DNA from: CBDFKY01 sp965248995
GTDB taxonomy: Bacteria; Pseudomonadota; Alphaproteobacteria; Rickettsiales; UBA998
Assembly: GCA_965248995.1 (NCBI GenBank)
Contig: CBDFKY010000006.1
Location: 1-64,000 of the forward strand
Length of the DNA: 64,000 nucleotides
Direction: 5' to 3'
This document shows positions 35,854-44,486 of the stretch, piece after piece (position 1 is the stretch's first letter; the number at the start of each line of letters is the position of its first letter). The notes beneath the pieces were generated by a model. The model was not told the DNA's origin. It made no database searches and was given only the letters and a program-made list of their open reading frames with translations. Position numbers and translations under genes: made by a program.

Positions 35854-36194
35854 TGTCATTACTCGGCGCGGGCTGGGGATATCTGTACGCTGGGGTGCTT
35901 GCGGCAGGTATCTCCATGCCCTTCGCCAAATTCTCGAACGGTTTCACCCACCTGACATACGGCGTCGTCGCCATGCTGATCAACATGGTCGCCAGCTTCT
36001 GCTGGATTTCCTCGATGAAGCATCTGTCCCTGTCGACCGCGTGGCTGATCTGGCTCGGAATGGATGCGTGCATCATGCTTCTCTACAGTCATTTCCTGTT
36101 TCATGAGTCCTTTTCCTCCGGAAAGCTGGTATGCATGGTATTGATCTTAAGCGGCTGCATCGGGCTGAATCTGCTTGAGATGAAAAAAATCTAA
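35853..36194 (+). CDS. small multidrug resistance-like membrane protein
   Basis: The 113-residue protein has four predicted membrane helices and the size and spacing of the SMR/EmrE group (LYAGVLAAGISMPFAKFSNG, TAWLIWLGMDACIMLLYSHF, GKLVCMVLILSGCIGLNLLE). The membrane-embedded Glu of EmrE (helix 1) is not evident at the expected position, so proton-coupled drug export is doubtful; it could belong to the SMR-related groups of the DMT superfamily. It overlaps the rpsO stop by one base. Confidence 0.65.
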   Translation: MSLLGAGWGYLYAGVLAAGISMPFAKFSNGFTHLTYGVVAMLINMVASFCWISSMKHLSLSTAWLIWLGMDACIMLLYSHFLFHESFSSGKLVCMVLILSGCIGLNLLEMKKI

Positions 36195-36218
36195 TCGCTG
36201 AAAGTGCAGGAGTTTACC

Positions 36219-36425
36219 ATGGCCGTTACCGGAAAAGACGTTCGCAAGCAGGTGGCGGATACGGAGTATTCCGAAATATCCGGTGAATTACTTTCCGTAG
36301 GCCCCACCACCGCCGTGGTGCAGGGAGCTGACGACACCATGCATTATATGCCGGCAGGGAGCATCAACGTGGTGGAGCATGAAGGGCAGGTCCGTTCGCC
36401 GACCGTTCCAGGTCTCCGCAAATGA
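36219..36425 (+). CDS. small hypothetical protein
   Basis: The ATG at 36219 is preceded by CAGGAG at 6 nt. The 68-residue product (MAVTGKDVRKQVADTEYSEI, later PTTAVVQGADDTMHYMPAGS) looks like a small beta-barrel or SH3-like domain. It is not recognised. It overlaps queF by 4 bp, so the two are translationally coupled. Confidence 0.6.
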   Translation: MAVTGKDVRKQVADTEYSEISGELLSVGPTTAVVQGADDTMHYMPAGSINVVEHEGQVRSPTVPGLRK

Positions 36426-36880
36426 CCGATTACACCTCCCTCACCCAGCTCGGCACCAGCACGCCGCTGCCCGCCTCCCCGGAATCCGCCGTGCTGGAAA
36501 AAGTCGCGAACCCGCATATGAACGTGGATTACGCCATCCGGTTCACCTGCCCGGAATTCACCTCGCTCTGCCCGCTGACGGGCGCACCGGATTTCGCGCA
36601 TCTGGTGATCGACTACGTGCCGCGCACTTTGATCGTCGAGAGCAAGTCGCTGAAGCTGTTCCTCGGCAGTTTCCGTAATTGCGGCGCGTTTCATGAGGAC
36701 TGCACGGTCGGCATCGGCAAGCGGATCGTCGAGGCGGTCGAGCCTGCCTGGCTGCGCATCGCCGGATACTGGTATCCGCGCGGCGGTATTCCGATCGACG
36801 TGTTCTACCAGATGGGGGAGGTTCCCAAAGGGGTGTATATCCCGGTGCTGGACGTGCCCGCTTACCGTGGGCGGGGCTGA
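36422..36880 (+). CDS. queF: NADPH-dependent 7-cyano-7-deazaguanine reductase QueF
   Basis: The 152-residue tunneling-fold enzyme has the nucleophile Cys and neighbours in FTSLCPLTGAPDFAHLVIDY (about residues 46-65), the ESKSLKLFLGSFRNCGAFHE motif and VFYQMG. It reduces preQ0 to preQ1 in queuosine biosynthesis. It is the short, unimodular form. Other que genes are not in the window. Confidence 0.93.
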   Translation: MTDYTSLTQLGTSTPLPASPESAVLEKVANPHMNVDYAIRFTCPEFTSLCPLTGAPDFAHLVIDYVPRTLIVESKSLKLFLGSFRNCGAFHEDCTVGIGKRIVEAVEPAWLRIAGYWYPRGGIPIDVFYQMGEVPKGVYIPVLDVPAYRGRG

Positions 36881-36915
36881 ATGCCGGGAAACGGGTTTAA
36901 TGTCGCAGGTGCATT

Positions 36916-37164
36916 GTGAGTTATAAAGCGCTGATCGCTATTGCCGTCGTCTGTTTTTCCATTCTCTCCCTCTTTCTGTTCCGGCATCCTTTCAACCATG
37001 TCGGACAGGCCGAACTCGCCGTGATCGACAAAGTGATCGGTGCGCATGAAATCGCGCTGCACGAGACCATGACCTATACGTATGACCATGCGAAGGAAGA
37101 GCAATCGAACGGCCTTTCCTTCCTCTCTTTGCTGAAGCCGGCGTTCACCCATCCGTTCCGATAA
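36916..37164 (+). CDS. hypothetical membrane-anchored protein
   Basis: The start is a GTG at 36916. The 82-residue product has one N-terminal membrane helix or uncleaved signal (YKALIAIAVVCFSILSLFLF). The rest is a soluble charged stretch (HETMTYTYDHAKEEQSNGLS). It may form one gene with the next frame: the following 167-residue frame is open across the stop of this one, and a single-base shift near 37150-37165 would join them into an exported protein of about 260 residues. Confidence 0.45.
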   Translation: MSYKALIAIAVVCFSILSLFLFRHPFNHVGQAELAVIDKVIGAHEIALHETMTYTYDHAKEEQSNGLSFLSLLKPAFTHPFR

Positions 37165-37192
37165 GGGCTCCTCCTGGACCGTACGTGCGCCC

Positions 37193-37696
37193 ATGCTTGC
37201 CATCTCGCACAAGGGCGAAGGCGGAAAGCGTCAGTTGATTCTTCCCACTACCGTCACCATCGCCGGGGAAGAAAACGACAGGCCGCTTTCTTACGAAATC
37301 AGGCTTTCGCCACCGCTCGCCTGCTCTCTTGAAACGCAGGGAGAAGAGGTGTCGGCCGCATCCGATATCCGCTGCAGGCTCAATCCCGCACAACTGGTCT
37401 GGTCCAGAAACACCGTTTCGGGCGCCATTACGCAACAGCTGCTCGGCGGTTACCACCGTGACGGGGACCTGATCGTCCGGGATACCTACAACGTGGCTGA
37501 AACCCTGGCGAACGTGATCGATTTCGTCAGGGACGCTCCGGTAAGATCCGAATGGGAAGCGCCCCCGATCGGGGCATATGACATGAAAATGGAGCAGGTC
37601 CGCGTGAAAGACACGCCTTTCAAGGATCAGGCGTCCGACATCTGTCCGGGCCATCCGGAAGATTGTACGGTGCAGCGCTGGAACATCGACCGCTAG
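37193..37696 (+). CDS. hypothetical protein, possibly the 3' part of the preceding gene
   Basis: The 167-residue frame (from ATG 37193, open further upstream to about 37140) has no signal of its own. Its content looks extracytoplasmic: beta-rich segments (RQLILPTTVTIAGEENDRPL), four cysteines (LACSLETQ, IRCRLN, ICPGHPEDC). The anchor of the preceding frame would supply export. No family recognised. It precedes nuoC by 145 bp. Confidence 0.45.
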   Translation: MLAISHKGEGGKRQLILPTTVTIAGEENDRPLSYEIRLSPPLACSLETQGEEVSAASDIRCRLNPAQLVWSRNTVSGAITQQLLGGYHRDGDLIVRDTYNVAETLANVIDFVRDAPVRSEWEAPPIGAYDMKMEQVRVKDTPFKDQASDICPGHPEDCTVQRWNIDR

Positions 37697-37840
37697 GCCC
37701 GGCGATCCGGGTATATTCCAGCCATCCTGCGTGAACCGGATAAAAAGCTTCTTTCCATTTCGGTCCGTCTGCTTCGGCGCAGCTGCCGATGATGAAATAT
37801 CTCCTTGTGCTCTCAATGCGCAGGGATTACAACGGGCGGT

Positions 37841-38437
37841 ATGGAATCACTGCAGGAACTTTCTTCTCATATCGCGCTTGCGCTCGGCGATCAGTGTTAC
37901 GGTACGATGATCACGCACGGGCAGTTGACGCTGGAAGTGCGCCGCAACGCCATACAACACGTCATCGGGTTTCTGCGGGATGACGAGAAATGCAAATTCC
38001 GGTTGCTCGTGGACATCGCCGGAGTGGATTACCCGTCGGAGCCGGAGCGTTTCGCGGTCGTTTATCATCTGCTGAGTCATACGCATAATACGCGGATCCG
38101 GGTGAAGCTGTTTACCGATGCGCTGAGTCCCGTGCCTTCTATTGTCGCACTTCATCCTTCCGCCGGATGGTATGAGCGCGAAGCATGGGATCTCTACGGC
38201 ATCCTGTTCGACGGCAATCCCGACCTGCGCCGCATCCTTACCGATTACGGGTTCGACGGGCATCCACTGCGGAAGGATTTCCCGCTGACCGGGTATGTGG
38301 AACTGCGCTACGATCCGGAAAAGAAGGCGGTGGTGTACGAGCCGGTCAGCCTGCCGCAGGCCTATCGCAATTTCGATTATCAAAGCCCGTGGGAAGGCGC
38401 GAAGTATGTGCTGCCGGGGGATGAGAAGGCGGGGTGA
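37841..38437 (+). CDS. nuoC: NADH-quinone oxidoreductase subunit C
   Basis: The ATG at 37841 gives 198 residues. The 30-kDa-subunit signatures are present: FRLLVDIAGVDYPSEPERFA, WYEREAWDLYGILFDGNPDL, DYGFDGHPLRKDFPLTGYVE. NuoC is part of the peripheral arm of complex I. nuoA and nuoB, which normally come first, are not upstream; queF and unknown genes are. A two-gene insert separates it from nuoD. Confidence 0.93.
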   Translation: MESLQELSSHIALALGDQCYGTMITHGQLTLEVRRNAIQHVIGFLRDDEKCKFRLLVDIAGVDYPSEPERFAVVYHLLSHTHNTRIRVKLFTDALSPVPSIVALHPSAGWYEREAWDLYGILFDGNPDLRRILTDYGFDGHPLRKDFPLTGYVELRYDPEKKAVVYEPVSLPQAYRNFDYQSPWEGAKYVLPGDEKAG

Positions 38438-38440
38438 AGA

Positions 38441-38722
38441 GTGGTAAAAGATATTCCTTATAGTGTGGCTGCGAAATATGTAGAAGGACATAAAATTTTT
38501 GTTCACTTCGATGATGGAGTCGAAGGAATTGCGGATTTGAGTGATGCTGAATGGAAAGGTATGACATTGCCGCTCGCCAACGAGCAGTTTTTTCATTATT
38601 TCAATGTCGATCACGGCACGATCGTCTGGACAAATGGTGTTGATCTCGCGCCAGAATATTTTTATCATAAAGTAACGGGTGAGTATCCGGACCAAATTTC
38701 GGAAATGCCTAATGGGAATTAG
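38441..38722 (+). CDS. DUF2442-like small protein
   Basis: The start is a GTG 4 bp after nuoC. The 93-residue product shows the DUF2442 pattern, with FVHFDDGVEGIADLSDAEW and TNGVDLAPEYFYHKVTG (W..G.DL.PE.LY). These short proteins often occur in small mobile modules, sometimes next to DUF4160 partners; no partner of that type is visible here. It is more AT-rich than nuoC and nuoD. It overlaps the next gene by 11 bp. Confidence 0.7.
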   Translation: MVKDIPYSVAAKYVEGHKIFVHFDDGVEGIADLSDAEWKGMTLPLANEQFFHYFNVDHGTIVWTNGVDLAPEYFYHKVTGEYPDQISEMPNGN

Positions 38723-38963
38723 CCCTACTGATCAAGATAATGAATATATGGCAGTCCTCGGAGTATCCGTGGCTGCTTTAACATTTTTTGGCGCTTGGAT
38801 AGGCTGCTGGATAAATTATGGTTTTTTATTTGGGTTCGGACTTGGTTGGTTTCCCAGTATTCTTTTGGCAGCTATCGTCTTTTTAGGTTGGAAGATTGTT
38901 AAATGGGCTTTTATAAGCGTTATTGCTATCATCTCATTAGTTTTATTATCGAATGTAAGGTAA
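38712..38963 (+). CDS. small membrane protein of unknown function
   Basis: The ATG at 38712 overlaps the end of the DUF2442 gene, so the two are probably coupled. The 83-residue product has two or three hydrophobic helices (YMAVLGVSVAALTFFGAWIG, FFSILLAAIVFLG-like, FISVIAIISLVLLS). It is AT-rich. nuoD starts 4 bp after its stop. No family is recognised. Confidence 0.55.
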   Translation: MGISPTDQDNEYMAVLGVSVAALTFFGAWIGCWINYGFLFGFGLGWFPSILLAAIVFLGWKIVKWAFISVIAIISLVLLSNVR

Positions 38964-38967
38964 CGGA

Positions 38968-40152
38968 ATGACCGAACATAACCCCGCCGTCAAGAACATG
39001 ACCATCAATTTCGGGCCGCAGCACCCGGCGGCGCACGGTGTGCTGCGTCTGGTGCTGGAGATGGACGGGGAGGTGGTGGACCGGGCCGATCCGCATATCG
39101 GCCTGCTGCACCGGGGGACGGAAAAGCTGATCGAGCAGAAGACCTACCTGCAGGCGCTCCCGTATTTCGACCGGCTGGATTACGTCTCGCCGATGTGCCA
39201 GGAACATGCCTATTCGCTCGCCGTGGAAAAATTGCTCGGCTGCGAAGTGCCGAGGCGGGCGCAATATATCCGCGTGATGTTCGCGGAGATCACCCGTATC
39301 CTCAACCATATCCTCAACGTCACCGCGCAGGCGCTGGACGTCGGGGCGATGACGCCGCTGCTCTGGATGTTCGAGGAACGGGAGAAGATGCTGGAATTTT
39401 ATGAGCGCGCGTCGGGCGCGCGGTTCCACTCGGCATATATCCGCCCCGGGGGCGTGCATCAGGATATTCCGGCGGGGATGCTGGAGGATATCGAGAAGTT
39501 CTGCGACGGGTTCACGCCGTATATCGACGATGTCGAAGGGTTGCTCACCAACAACCGCATCTGGAAACAGCGCACCGTGGATATCGGCGTGATCAGTGTC
39601 GACGACGCGCTGGCCTGGGGCTTCTCCGGCCCGATGCTGCGCGGTTCCGGCGTGGCGTGGGATCTGAGGCGCTCCCAGCCGTATGACGTCTATAGCGAGC
39701 TCGATTTCAAGGTAGTGATCGGCAAGCACGGCGACTGCTATGACCGCTATCTGGTGCGGATGGACGAGATGCGCGAATCGCTCAAAATCATCAAGCAATG
39801 CGTCGCCAACATGCCCGAAGGCGAGGTGATGACCGGCGATACGCAGATCGCTCCGCCAAAGCGTGCGCTGATGAAACATTCGATGGAAGCCCTGATCAAC
39901 CATTTCAAGCTGTTCACGGAAGGTTACCGCGTGCCGGCGGGAGAGACCTATACGGCCGTGGAAGCGCCCAAAGGCGAGTTCGGGGTGTATCTCATTTCGG
40001 ACGGCAGTTCCAAGCCGTACCGCTGCAAGATCCGCGCTCCCGGATTTCCGCATCTGCAGGCACTCGATTTTCTGAGCAAGGGGCATATGCTGGCGGATGT
40101 TTCCGCAATTATCGGGACGCTCGATATCGTGTTTGGAGAAGTTGACCGCTGA
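38968..40152 (+). CDS. nuoD: NADH-quinone oxidoreductase subunit D
   Basis: The 394-residue 49-kDa subunit has NFGPQHPAAHGVLRLVLEMD, GLLHRGTEKLIEQKTYLQAL, ELDFKVVIGKHGDCYDRYLV and the C-terminal DIVFGEVDR end. It forms the quinone pocket with NuoB. AAGGTAACGG precedes the ATG. Length is normal. Confidence 0.95.
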   Translation: MTEHNPAVKNMTINFGPQHPAAHGVLRLVLEMDGEVVDRADPHIGLLHRGTEKLIEQKTYLQALPYFDRLDYVSPMCQEHAYSLAVEKLLGCEVPRRAQYIRVMFAEITRILNHILNVTAQALDVGAMTPLLWMFEEREKMLEFYERASGARFHSAYIRPGGVHQDIPAGMLEDIEKFCDGFTPYIDDVEGLLTNNRIWKQRTVDIGVISVDDALAWGFSGPMLRGSGVAWDLRRSQPYDVYSELDFKVVIGKHGDCYDRYLVRMDEMRESLKIIKQCVANMPEGEVMTGDTQIAPPKRALMKHSMEALINHFKLFTEGYRVPAGETYTAVEAPKGEFGVYLISDGSSKPYRCKIRAPGFPHLQALDFLSKGHMLADVSAIIGTLDIVFGEVDR

Positions 40153-40257
40153 TCACGTTCGCGCTTGATTATGGAAGGTTTATGTTATCCGGCAACGATG
40201 CCATATGCATTTTATGCCGCTCCCGCTACACTATATCCTTTGAAAGAGGGGGCGATC

Positions 40258-40446
40258 ATGTCTTTACATGCTTCAATGCATCTGAACCATCAGGGTATGC
40301 AAGATTCCAAAACAGATCATCATGCGCACAAACGCAAACAATGCATTCAAGGTGAACGCGAAATACGGGAAAATCTGACCGAACGGCAGATCGACAAAAT
40401 GATCGAAGACAGTTTTCCAGCCAGCGATCCGCCAAGTACGTACTGA
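40258..40446 (+). CDS. small protein with C-terminal SFPASDPPS motif
   Basis: The ATG at 40258 is preceded by AGGGGGCG. The 62-residue, His/Lys-rich product ends IDKMIEDSFPASDPPSTY, a C-terminal motif shared by many short uncharacterised proteobacterial proteins (..E.FPASDPP). Function is unknown. It separates nuoD from nuoE. Confidence 0.6.
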   Translation: MSLHASMHLNHQGMQDSKTDHHAHKRKQCIQGEREIRENLTERQIDKMIEDSFPASDPPSTY

Positions 40447-40452
40447 ACGGTT

Positions 40453-40482
40453 CACTATACACTCTATGGTTAGAGTCGTTTA
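40453..40482 (+). repeat. possible degenerate remnant of a twin-hairpin element
   Basis: CACTATA, six bases, ATGGTTAGAGTCGTTT matches the centre of the A1 element (CACTATA, six bases, ATGGTTATAGTCATTT) at all but two of the shared positions, but no hairpins remain on either side. Confidence 0.3.
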
Positions 40483-40559
40483 AAGCTTTTCCATCGCCTA
40501 ATGCGTTCAAATGATGGTTGATCCGCCGTCGCAGCGGTGTATAACGAGGGTATACACAT

Positions 40560-41219
40560 GTGATACAGGCGTTAAAAAACATGGAATCAGCAGGAAAAGT
40601 CACTATTCCACAGGAGCAGCCGGAGTCGTTCCGGTTCACGCAGAAGGTGCTGGAAGAAGCGCGGGACGTGATCGCCCGTTATCCCGAAGGACGGCAGCAG
40701 AGCGCGGTGCTGCCGCTGCTGATGATGGCGCAGAGGGAATGCGGCAACTGGCTGCCGAAGGCGGCGATGGATCATGTGGCCGAGCTGCTCGACATGCCGC
40801 CGATGAAAGTGTATGAGGTGGCGACGTTTTATACCATGTATAACCTGACGCCGATGGGCAGGTATCACGTGCAGCTCTGCACCACGACACCCTGCTGGCT
40901 GCGGGGCAGCGACGCGGTGGTCAAGGCGTGCGAGACGCATTTGGGGATCGGGCTGGGTGAGACGACGGCGGACGGGTTGTTCACGCTCGGCGAAGTGGAG
41001 TGTCTGGGGGCGTGCGTCAACGCGCCGATGGTGCAGGTGAAGAGCGCCGACCATGACGCCTATTATGAGGATCTGACCGCGGAAACCGTGGTGGGATTGC
41101 TGAAGGATCTGGCTAACGGACGGCGGATGTCGGGCGGCTCCCGTGCCGGACGGCACAGTTCGGAACCGGCGGGAGGGTTGACGACGCTGACCAACAGACA
41201 AGCGAAGACGAAGGACTGA
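40560..41219 (+). CDS. nuoE: NADH-quinone oxidoreductase subunit E
   Basis: The start is a GTG at 40560 or, equally possible, the ATG at 40581 (MESAGKVTIPQEQPESFRFT). The product (219 or 212 residues) has VYEVATFYTMYNLTPMGRYH and 2Fe-2S ligands in LCTTTPCWLRGS and ECLGACVNAPMVQV. NuoE works with NuoF in NADH oxidation. The C-terminal 35 residues are a disordered tail. mscS follows 5 bp later in place of nuoF. Confidence 0.93.
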   Translation: MIQALKNMESAGKVTIPQEQPESFRFTQKVLEEARDVIARYPEGRQQSAVLPLLMMAQRECGNWLPKAAMDHVAELLDMPPMKVYEVATFYTMYNLTPMGRYHVQLCTTTPCWLRGSDAVVKACETHLGIGLGETTADGLFTLGEVECLGACVNAPMVQVKSADHDAYYEDLTAETVVGLLKDLANGRRMSGGSRAGRHSSEPAGGLTTLTNRQAKTKD

Positions 41220-41223
41220 TCCT

Positions 41224-42075
41224 ATGGAAAAACTCGTTTCCGGGGACGTATTCCACGCCGTGCAGGCCTTCGCGGTGACGAAGGGGATCGACTGGATCAT
41301 CAACATCACCGCGGCGCTCGCCATCTTCCTGATCGGCAGGTGGCTTGGCGGGCGCATCGTGGCGCTGGTGAAGCGCGCCATGCTGAAGAGCCATATGGAC
41401 ATCACGCTGGCGACGTTCCTCGCCAATATCCTCAATACGCTGGTGGTGGCGTTCGTGGCGATCGCGGCGCTCAACAAACTGGGCGTGGAGACCAGTTCGC
41501 TGGCCGCCATTTTCGCCGCCGCTGGGCTGGCGATCGGGCTGGCGTGGCAGGGGTCGCTCTCCAACCTGGCGGCGGGGGTGATGATCATCGTGTTCCGTCC
41601 GTTCAAGGTGGGGGATTTCATCGAGGCGGCCAATATTTCCGGCACGGTGGAAGAGGTCAATATCTTCACCACTCACATGAAGACCGCCGACAATAAGGAA
41701 ATCTACGTCCCCAACAACTCGCTGACCAACGGCAACGTCACCAATTATTCCGCCCGCCCGACGCGGCGGATCGACGTGACGTACAGCATCGGTTATTATG
41801 AGAATATCCCGCTCGCCAAGCAGCTGCTGGGTGAGATCATCGCGGCGGAACCACGCATCCTGCCGGAACCGGCTCCGCTGATCGTCATCAGCGAACTGAA
41901 GGAAAACGCCGTGGTCTTCGCCGTGCGCCCCTGGGTGAACCGGGAGGATTACTGGAGCGTGCTCTACGGGTTGAACGAGGCGGTGAAGCTGCGTTTCGAT
42001 TCCGAGAAAATCGCCGGGCCGCAACCACCTCCGGTAGGAGCGCCCGCGCCGGTCGCACCGAAGGCGGCGGCGTGA
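41224..42075 (+). CDS. MscS-family mechanosensitive ion channel
   Basis: The 283-residue protein has three membrane helices (about 25-130), with the pore helix AAAGLAIGLAWQGSLSNLAA and a following MscS beta domain (RPFKVGDFIEAANISGTVEE, TADNKEIYVPNNSLTNGNVT). It ends in a Pro/Ala-rich tail. Such channels release solutes on hypo-osmotic shock. Its place between nuoE and nuoF is unusual, though same-strand and closely spaced. Confidence 0.9.
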   Translation: MEKLVSGDVFHAVQAFAVTKGIDWIINITAALAIFLIGRWLGGRIVALVKRAMLKSHMDITLATFLANILNTLVVAFVAIAALNKLGVETSSLAAIFAAAGLAIGLAWQGSLSNLAAGVMIIVFRPFKVGDFIEAANISGTVEEVNIFTTHMKTADNKEIYVPNNSLTNGNVTNYSARPTRRIDVTYSIGYYENIPLAKQLLGEIIAAEPRILPEPAPLIVISELKENAVVFAVRPWVNREDYWSVLYGLNEAVKLRFDSEKIAGPQPPPVGAPAPVAPKAAA

Positions 42076-42193
42076 TAAGCATTCACTTAAATATATTTTA
42101 AGACGAATATGGTATCTCTGATAGATATATGTTCCGGACATCAGTGAGAAACCCTATGAACACTATGTCCGTACGTATTGCGGCAATGCAAAG

Positions 42194-43117
42194 ATGGGTG
42201 CTGAACTGCTAGAGGCGTTGGATGCCATCTGGAATACCGAAGAAGGCAAAGAAACTATACGTCGCGCACGAAATGAAAACGATGCGCTGGTCATTACCTA
42301 CGGCAGCCAGATCGATGCGTCCGGATACGAAATGACTCACCATCACCTGCTGCTGTCACCTGATGACAGGGATGCGCAAAACATACATGGAGAATGGTAC
42401 AAGGAATCATTGCTTGATGTCTTATCGCATGAGTTGTTCCATGCTGCCGATCCTTCGGCGACCACAGGCGAAGCTCTTGCCTTTCATGGCAAGGAACACA
42501 AAGCTGGCGGCAATGACGGCATTCTTTACCGCGCGGAATTCAAAGTGTTTTACGAATTCGAAAAGAAGAAATCTCTTGTTCTTGCCACGCATCTCTCTGA
42601 AGAGATGCTCGGCCTTGATGCATCCGCTTTGAAAGCGGCCATTCATGAGGCAATAGAGCTTCACGCTCATGAAATTCACCGTGAGCTTGAAACGCTGGAA
42701 TGTCAGGAACACTGTGCGACGGTTGCCTTATACGGTAATAATCCTCAGATAAAGACCTTTGTGGAACGGATGGAATCTCCGGCCATCCGATTCGCAAATC
42801 GCATGGCGCAGTCTGTCGACCCGCAGCACGTCCCCAGACGAGATGATTATGCGGATTCCGTGGGGCGGCTGCACCCGTATGTTTTCGATCAGCAGGATAT
42901 CGAAGATCAGATGTACCGTCTAAGCAGACAGATCGTAAAACATGGAAGTCTGGAATCATATTCACATCACAGAGATCGCAACCTGGAAAAGTATATGGCG
43001 CAACTGTCCCCCGGTGCTTTGGTAAGACTGCAGGATATACCACAAACCCATATCGATAATGATCAAACGGAAGGACGTGCGACAGCAACTTCATTTGGTA
43101 GATCGAACACCACATGA
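42194..43117 (+). CDS. HExxH protein, putative zinc metallopeptidase (effector-like)
   Basis: The 307-residue product contains LLDVLSHELFHAADPSATTG (about residues 78-97), an HExxH zinc site followed by further His and Glu (ALAFHGKEHK). The upstream frame is open for about 20 codons without a start, and no ribosome site precedes the ATG at 42194, so the 5' end may be truncated. There is no signal peptide. The short HELxHA context and lack of other domains recall type III effector proteases such as the M91 family, but this is only a resemblance. Composition is less GC-rich than the nuo genes around it. Confidence 0.55.
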   Translation: MGAELLEALDAIWNTEEGKETIRRARNENDALVITYGSQIDASGYEMTHHHLLLSPDDRDAQNIHGEWYKESLLDVLSHELFHAADPSATTGEALAFHGKEHKAGGNDGILYRAEFKVFYEFEKKKSLVLATHLSEEMLGLDASALKAAIHEAIELHAHEIHRELETLECQEHCATVALYGNNPQIKTFVERMESPAIRFANRMAQSVDPQHVPRRDDYADSVGRLHPYVFDQQDIEDQMYRLSRQIVKHGSLESYSHHRDRNLEKYMAQLSPGALVRLQDIPQTHIDNDQTEGRATATSFGRSNTT

Positions 43118-43200
43118 TGCGGTGGCCTTGATCGGAATATTTTGCATTGATAAAGACGGGGCATCATGTGATAACCATTATGATCACATAGGTTTTATTT

Positions 43201-44481
43201 ATGCTCACCGACGAAAACCGCATTTTCACCAATCTCTACGGTCTTGAGGACTGGAAACTGGAAGGCGCACGCTCCCGTGGCGACTGGGACGGCACCGCCG
43301 CCATCATCGCGAAAGGTCGGGACTGGATCATCGAGGAGATGAAGAAGTCAGGCCTGCGCGGGCGGGGCGGGGCGGGGTTCTCGACGGGGATGAAGTGGTC
43401 GTTCATGCCGAAGGAGGTGAAGGAAAGGCCGCATTACCTGGTGGTCAACGCGGATGAAGGCGAGCCCGGCACTTGCAAGGACCGGGACATGATGCGTCAT
43501 GATCCGCATAAACTGATCGAGGGGTGCCTGATCGCCTGCTTCGCCATTCAGGCACATGCTTGCTATATCTATATTCGGGGTGAATTCAATAACGAGGCGA
43601 ACCGGCTGGAGCATGCCGTCGCGGAGGCGCGCGCGAACGGCCTGCTCGGCGATAATGCCTGCGGTTCCGGCTGGCCTTGCGAGGTGTTCGTCCATCGCGG
43701 TTCGGGGGCCTATATCTGCGGGGAGGAAACCGCGCTGATTGAGAGCCTGGAAGGCCGCAAGGGCCAGCCGCGCCTGAAGCCGCCGTTTCCGGCGGGGGCG
43801 GGGCTGTATGGCTGTCCGACCACGGTCAACAACGTCGAATCCATCGCGGTGGCTCCCACCATCCTGCGGCGGGGTGCGGACTGGTTCGCGGGCTTAGGCC
43901 GGCCCAACAATACCGGTACCAAGGTTTTCTGTATTTCGGGGCATGTCAATAATCCGTGCAATGTGGAAGAGGAAATGGGTGTTCCCATGCGCGAACTGAT
44001 TGAGAAACATGCCGGAGGAGTGCGCGGCGGCTGGGACAATCTGCTGGCCGTGATTCCGGGCGGCTCATCCGTTCCGCTGTTGCCCAAGGACATCTGCGAC
44101 GAGGTGCTGATGGATTTCGATTCGCTGCGGGCGGTCAAATCCGGGTTGGGGACGGCGGCGGTGATCGTCATGGATAAGAGCACCGACATCGTGCGCGCCA
44201 TCGCCCGGCTTTCCAAATTCTACAAGCATGAATCCTGCGGGCAGTGTACCCCGTGCCGTGAAGGCACCGGCTGGCTGTGGCGGATGATGGAGCGCATGGC
44301 GGACGGATCGGCGGCCAAGGGCGATATCGATAAGCTGCTGGATATTTCCTACCGGATCGAAGGGCATACCATCTGCGCGCTCGGGGACGCGGCGGCATGG
44401 CCGGTGCAGGGCGTGATCCGCCATTTCCGCCATGAGATCGAGCGTCGTATCGACAGCTACAGCGCGAGGGTCGCAGCCTAG
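43201..44481 (+). CDS. nuoF: NADH-quinone oxidoreductase subunit F
   Basis: The 426-residue 51-kDa subunit has the NADH site GLRGRGGAGFSTGMKWSFMP, the FMN-binding VNADEGEPGTCKDRDMM and GAYICGEETALIESLEGRKG, and the 4Fe-4S ligands in KHESCGQCTPCREGTGWLWR. It oxidises NADH. nuoG should follow but does not: a lipoprotein gene and an insertion sequence come next. Confidence 0.95.
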   Translation: MLTDENRIFTNLYGLEDWKLEGARSRGDWDGTAAIIAKGRDWIIEEMKKSGLRGRGGAGFSTGMKWSFMPKEVKERPHYLVVNADEGEPGTCKDRDMMRHDPHKLIEGCLIACFAIQAHACYIYIRGEFNNEANRLEHAVAEARANGLLGDNACGSGWPCEVFVHRGSGAYICGEETALIESLEGRKGQPRLKPPFPAGAGLYGCPTTVNNVESIAVAPTILRRGADWFAGLGRPNNTGTKVFCISGHVNNPCNVEEEMGVPMRELIEKHAGGVRGGWDNLLAVIPGGSSVPLLPKDICDEVLMDFDSLRAVKSGLGTAAVIVMDKSTDIVRAIARLSKFYKHESCGQCTPCREGTGWLWRMMERMADGSAAKGDIDKLLDISYRIEGHTICALGDAAAWPVQGVIRHFRHEIERRIDSYSARVAA

Positions 44482-44486
44482 CGGAA

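Noticed and set aside
38441..38963. Toxin-antitoxin pair between nuoC and nuoD
   Set aside because: DUF2442-like proteins can occur in such modules, but the partner here is a small membrane protein without toxin features; evidence is too thin.
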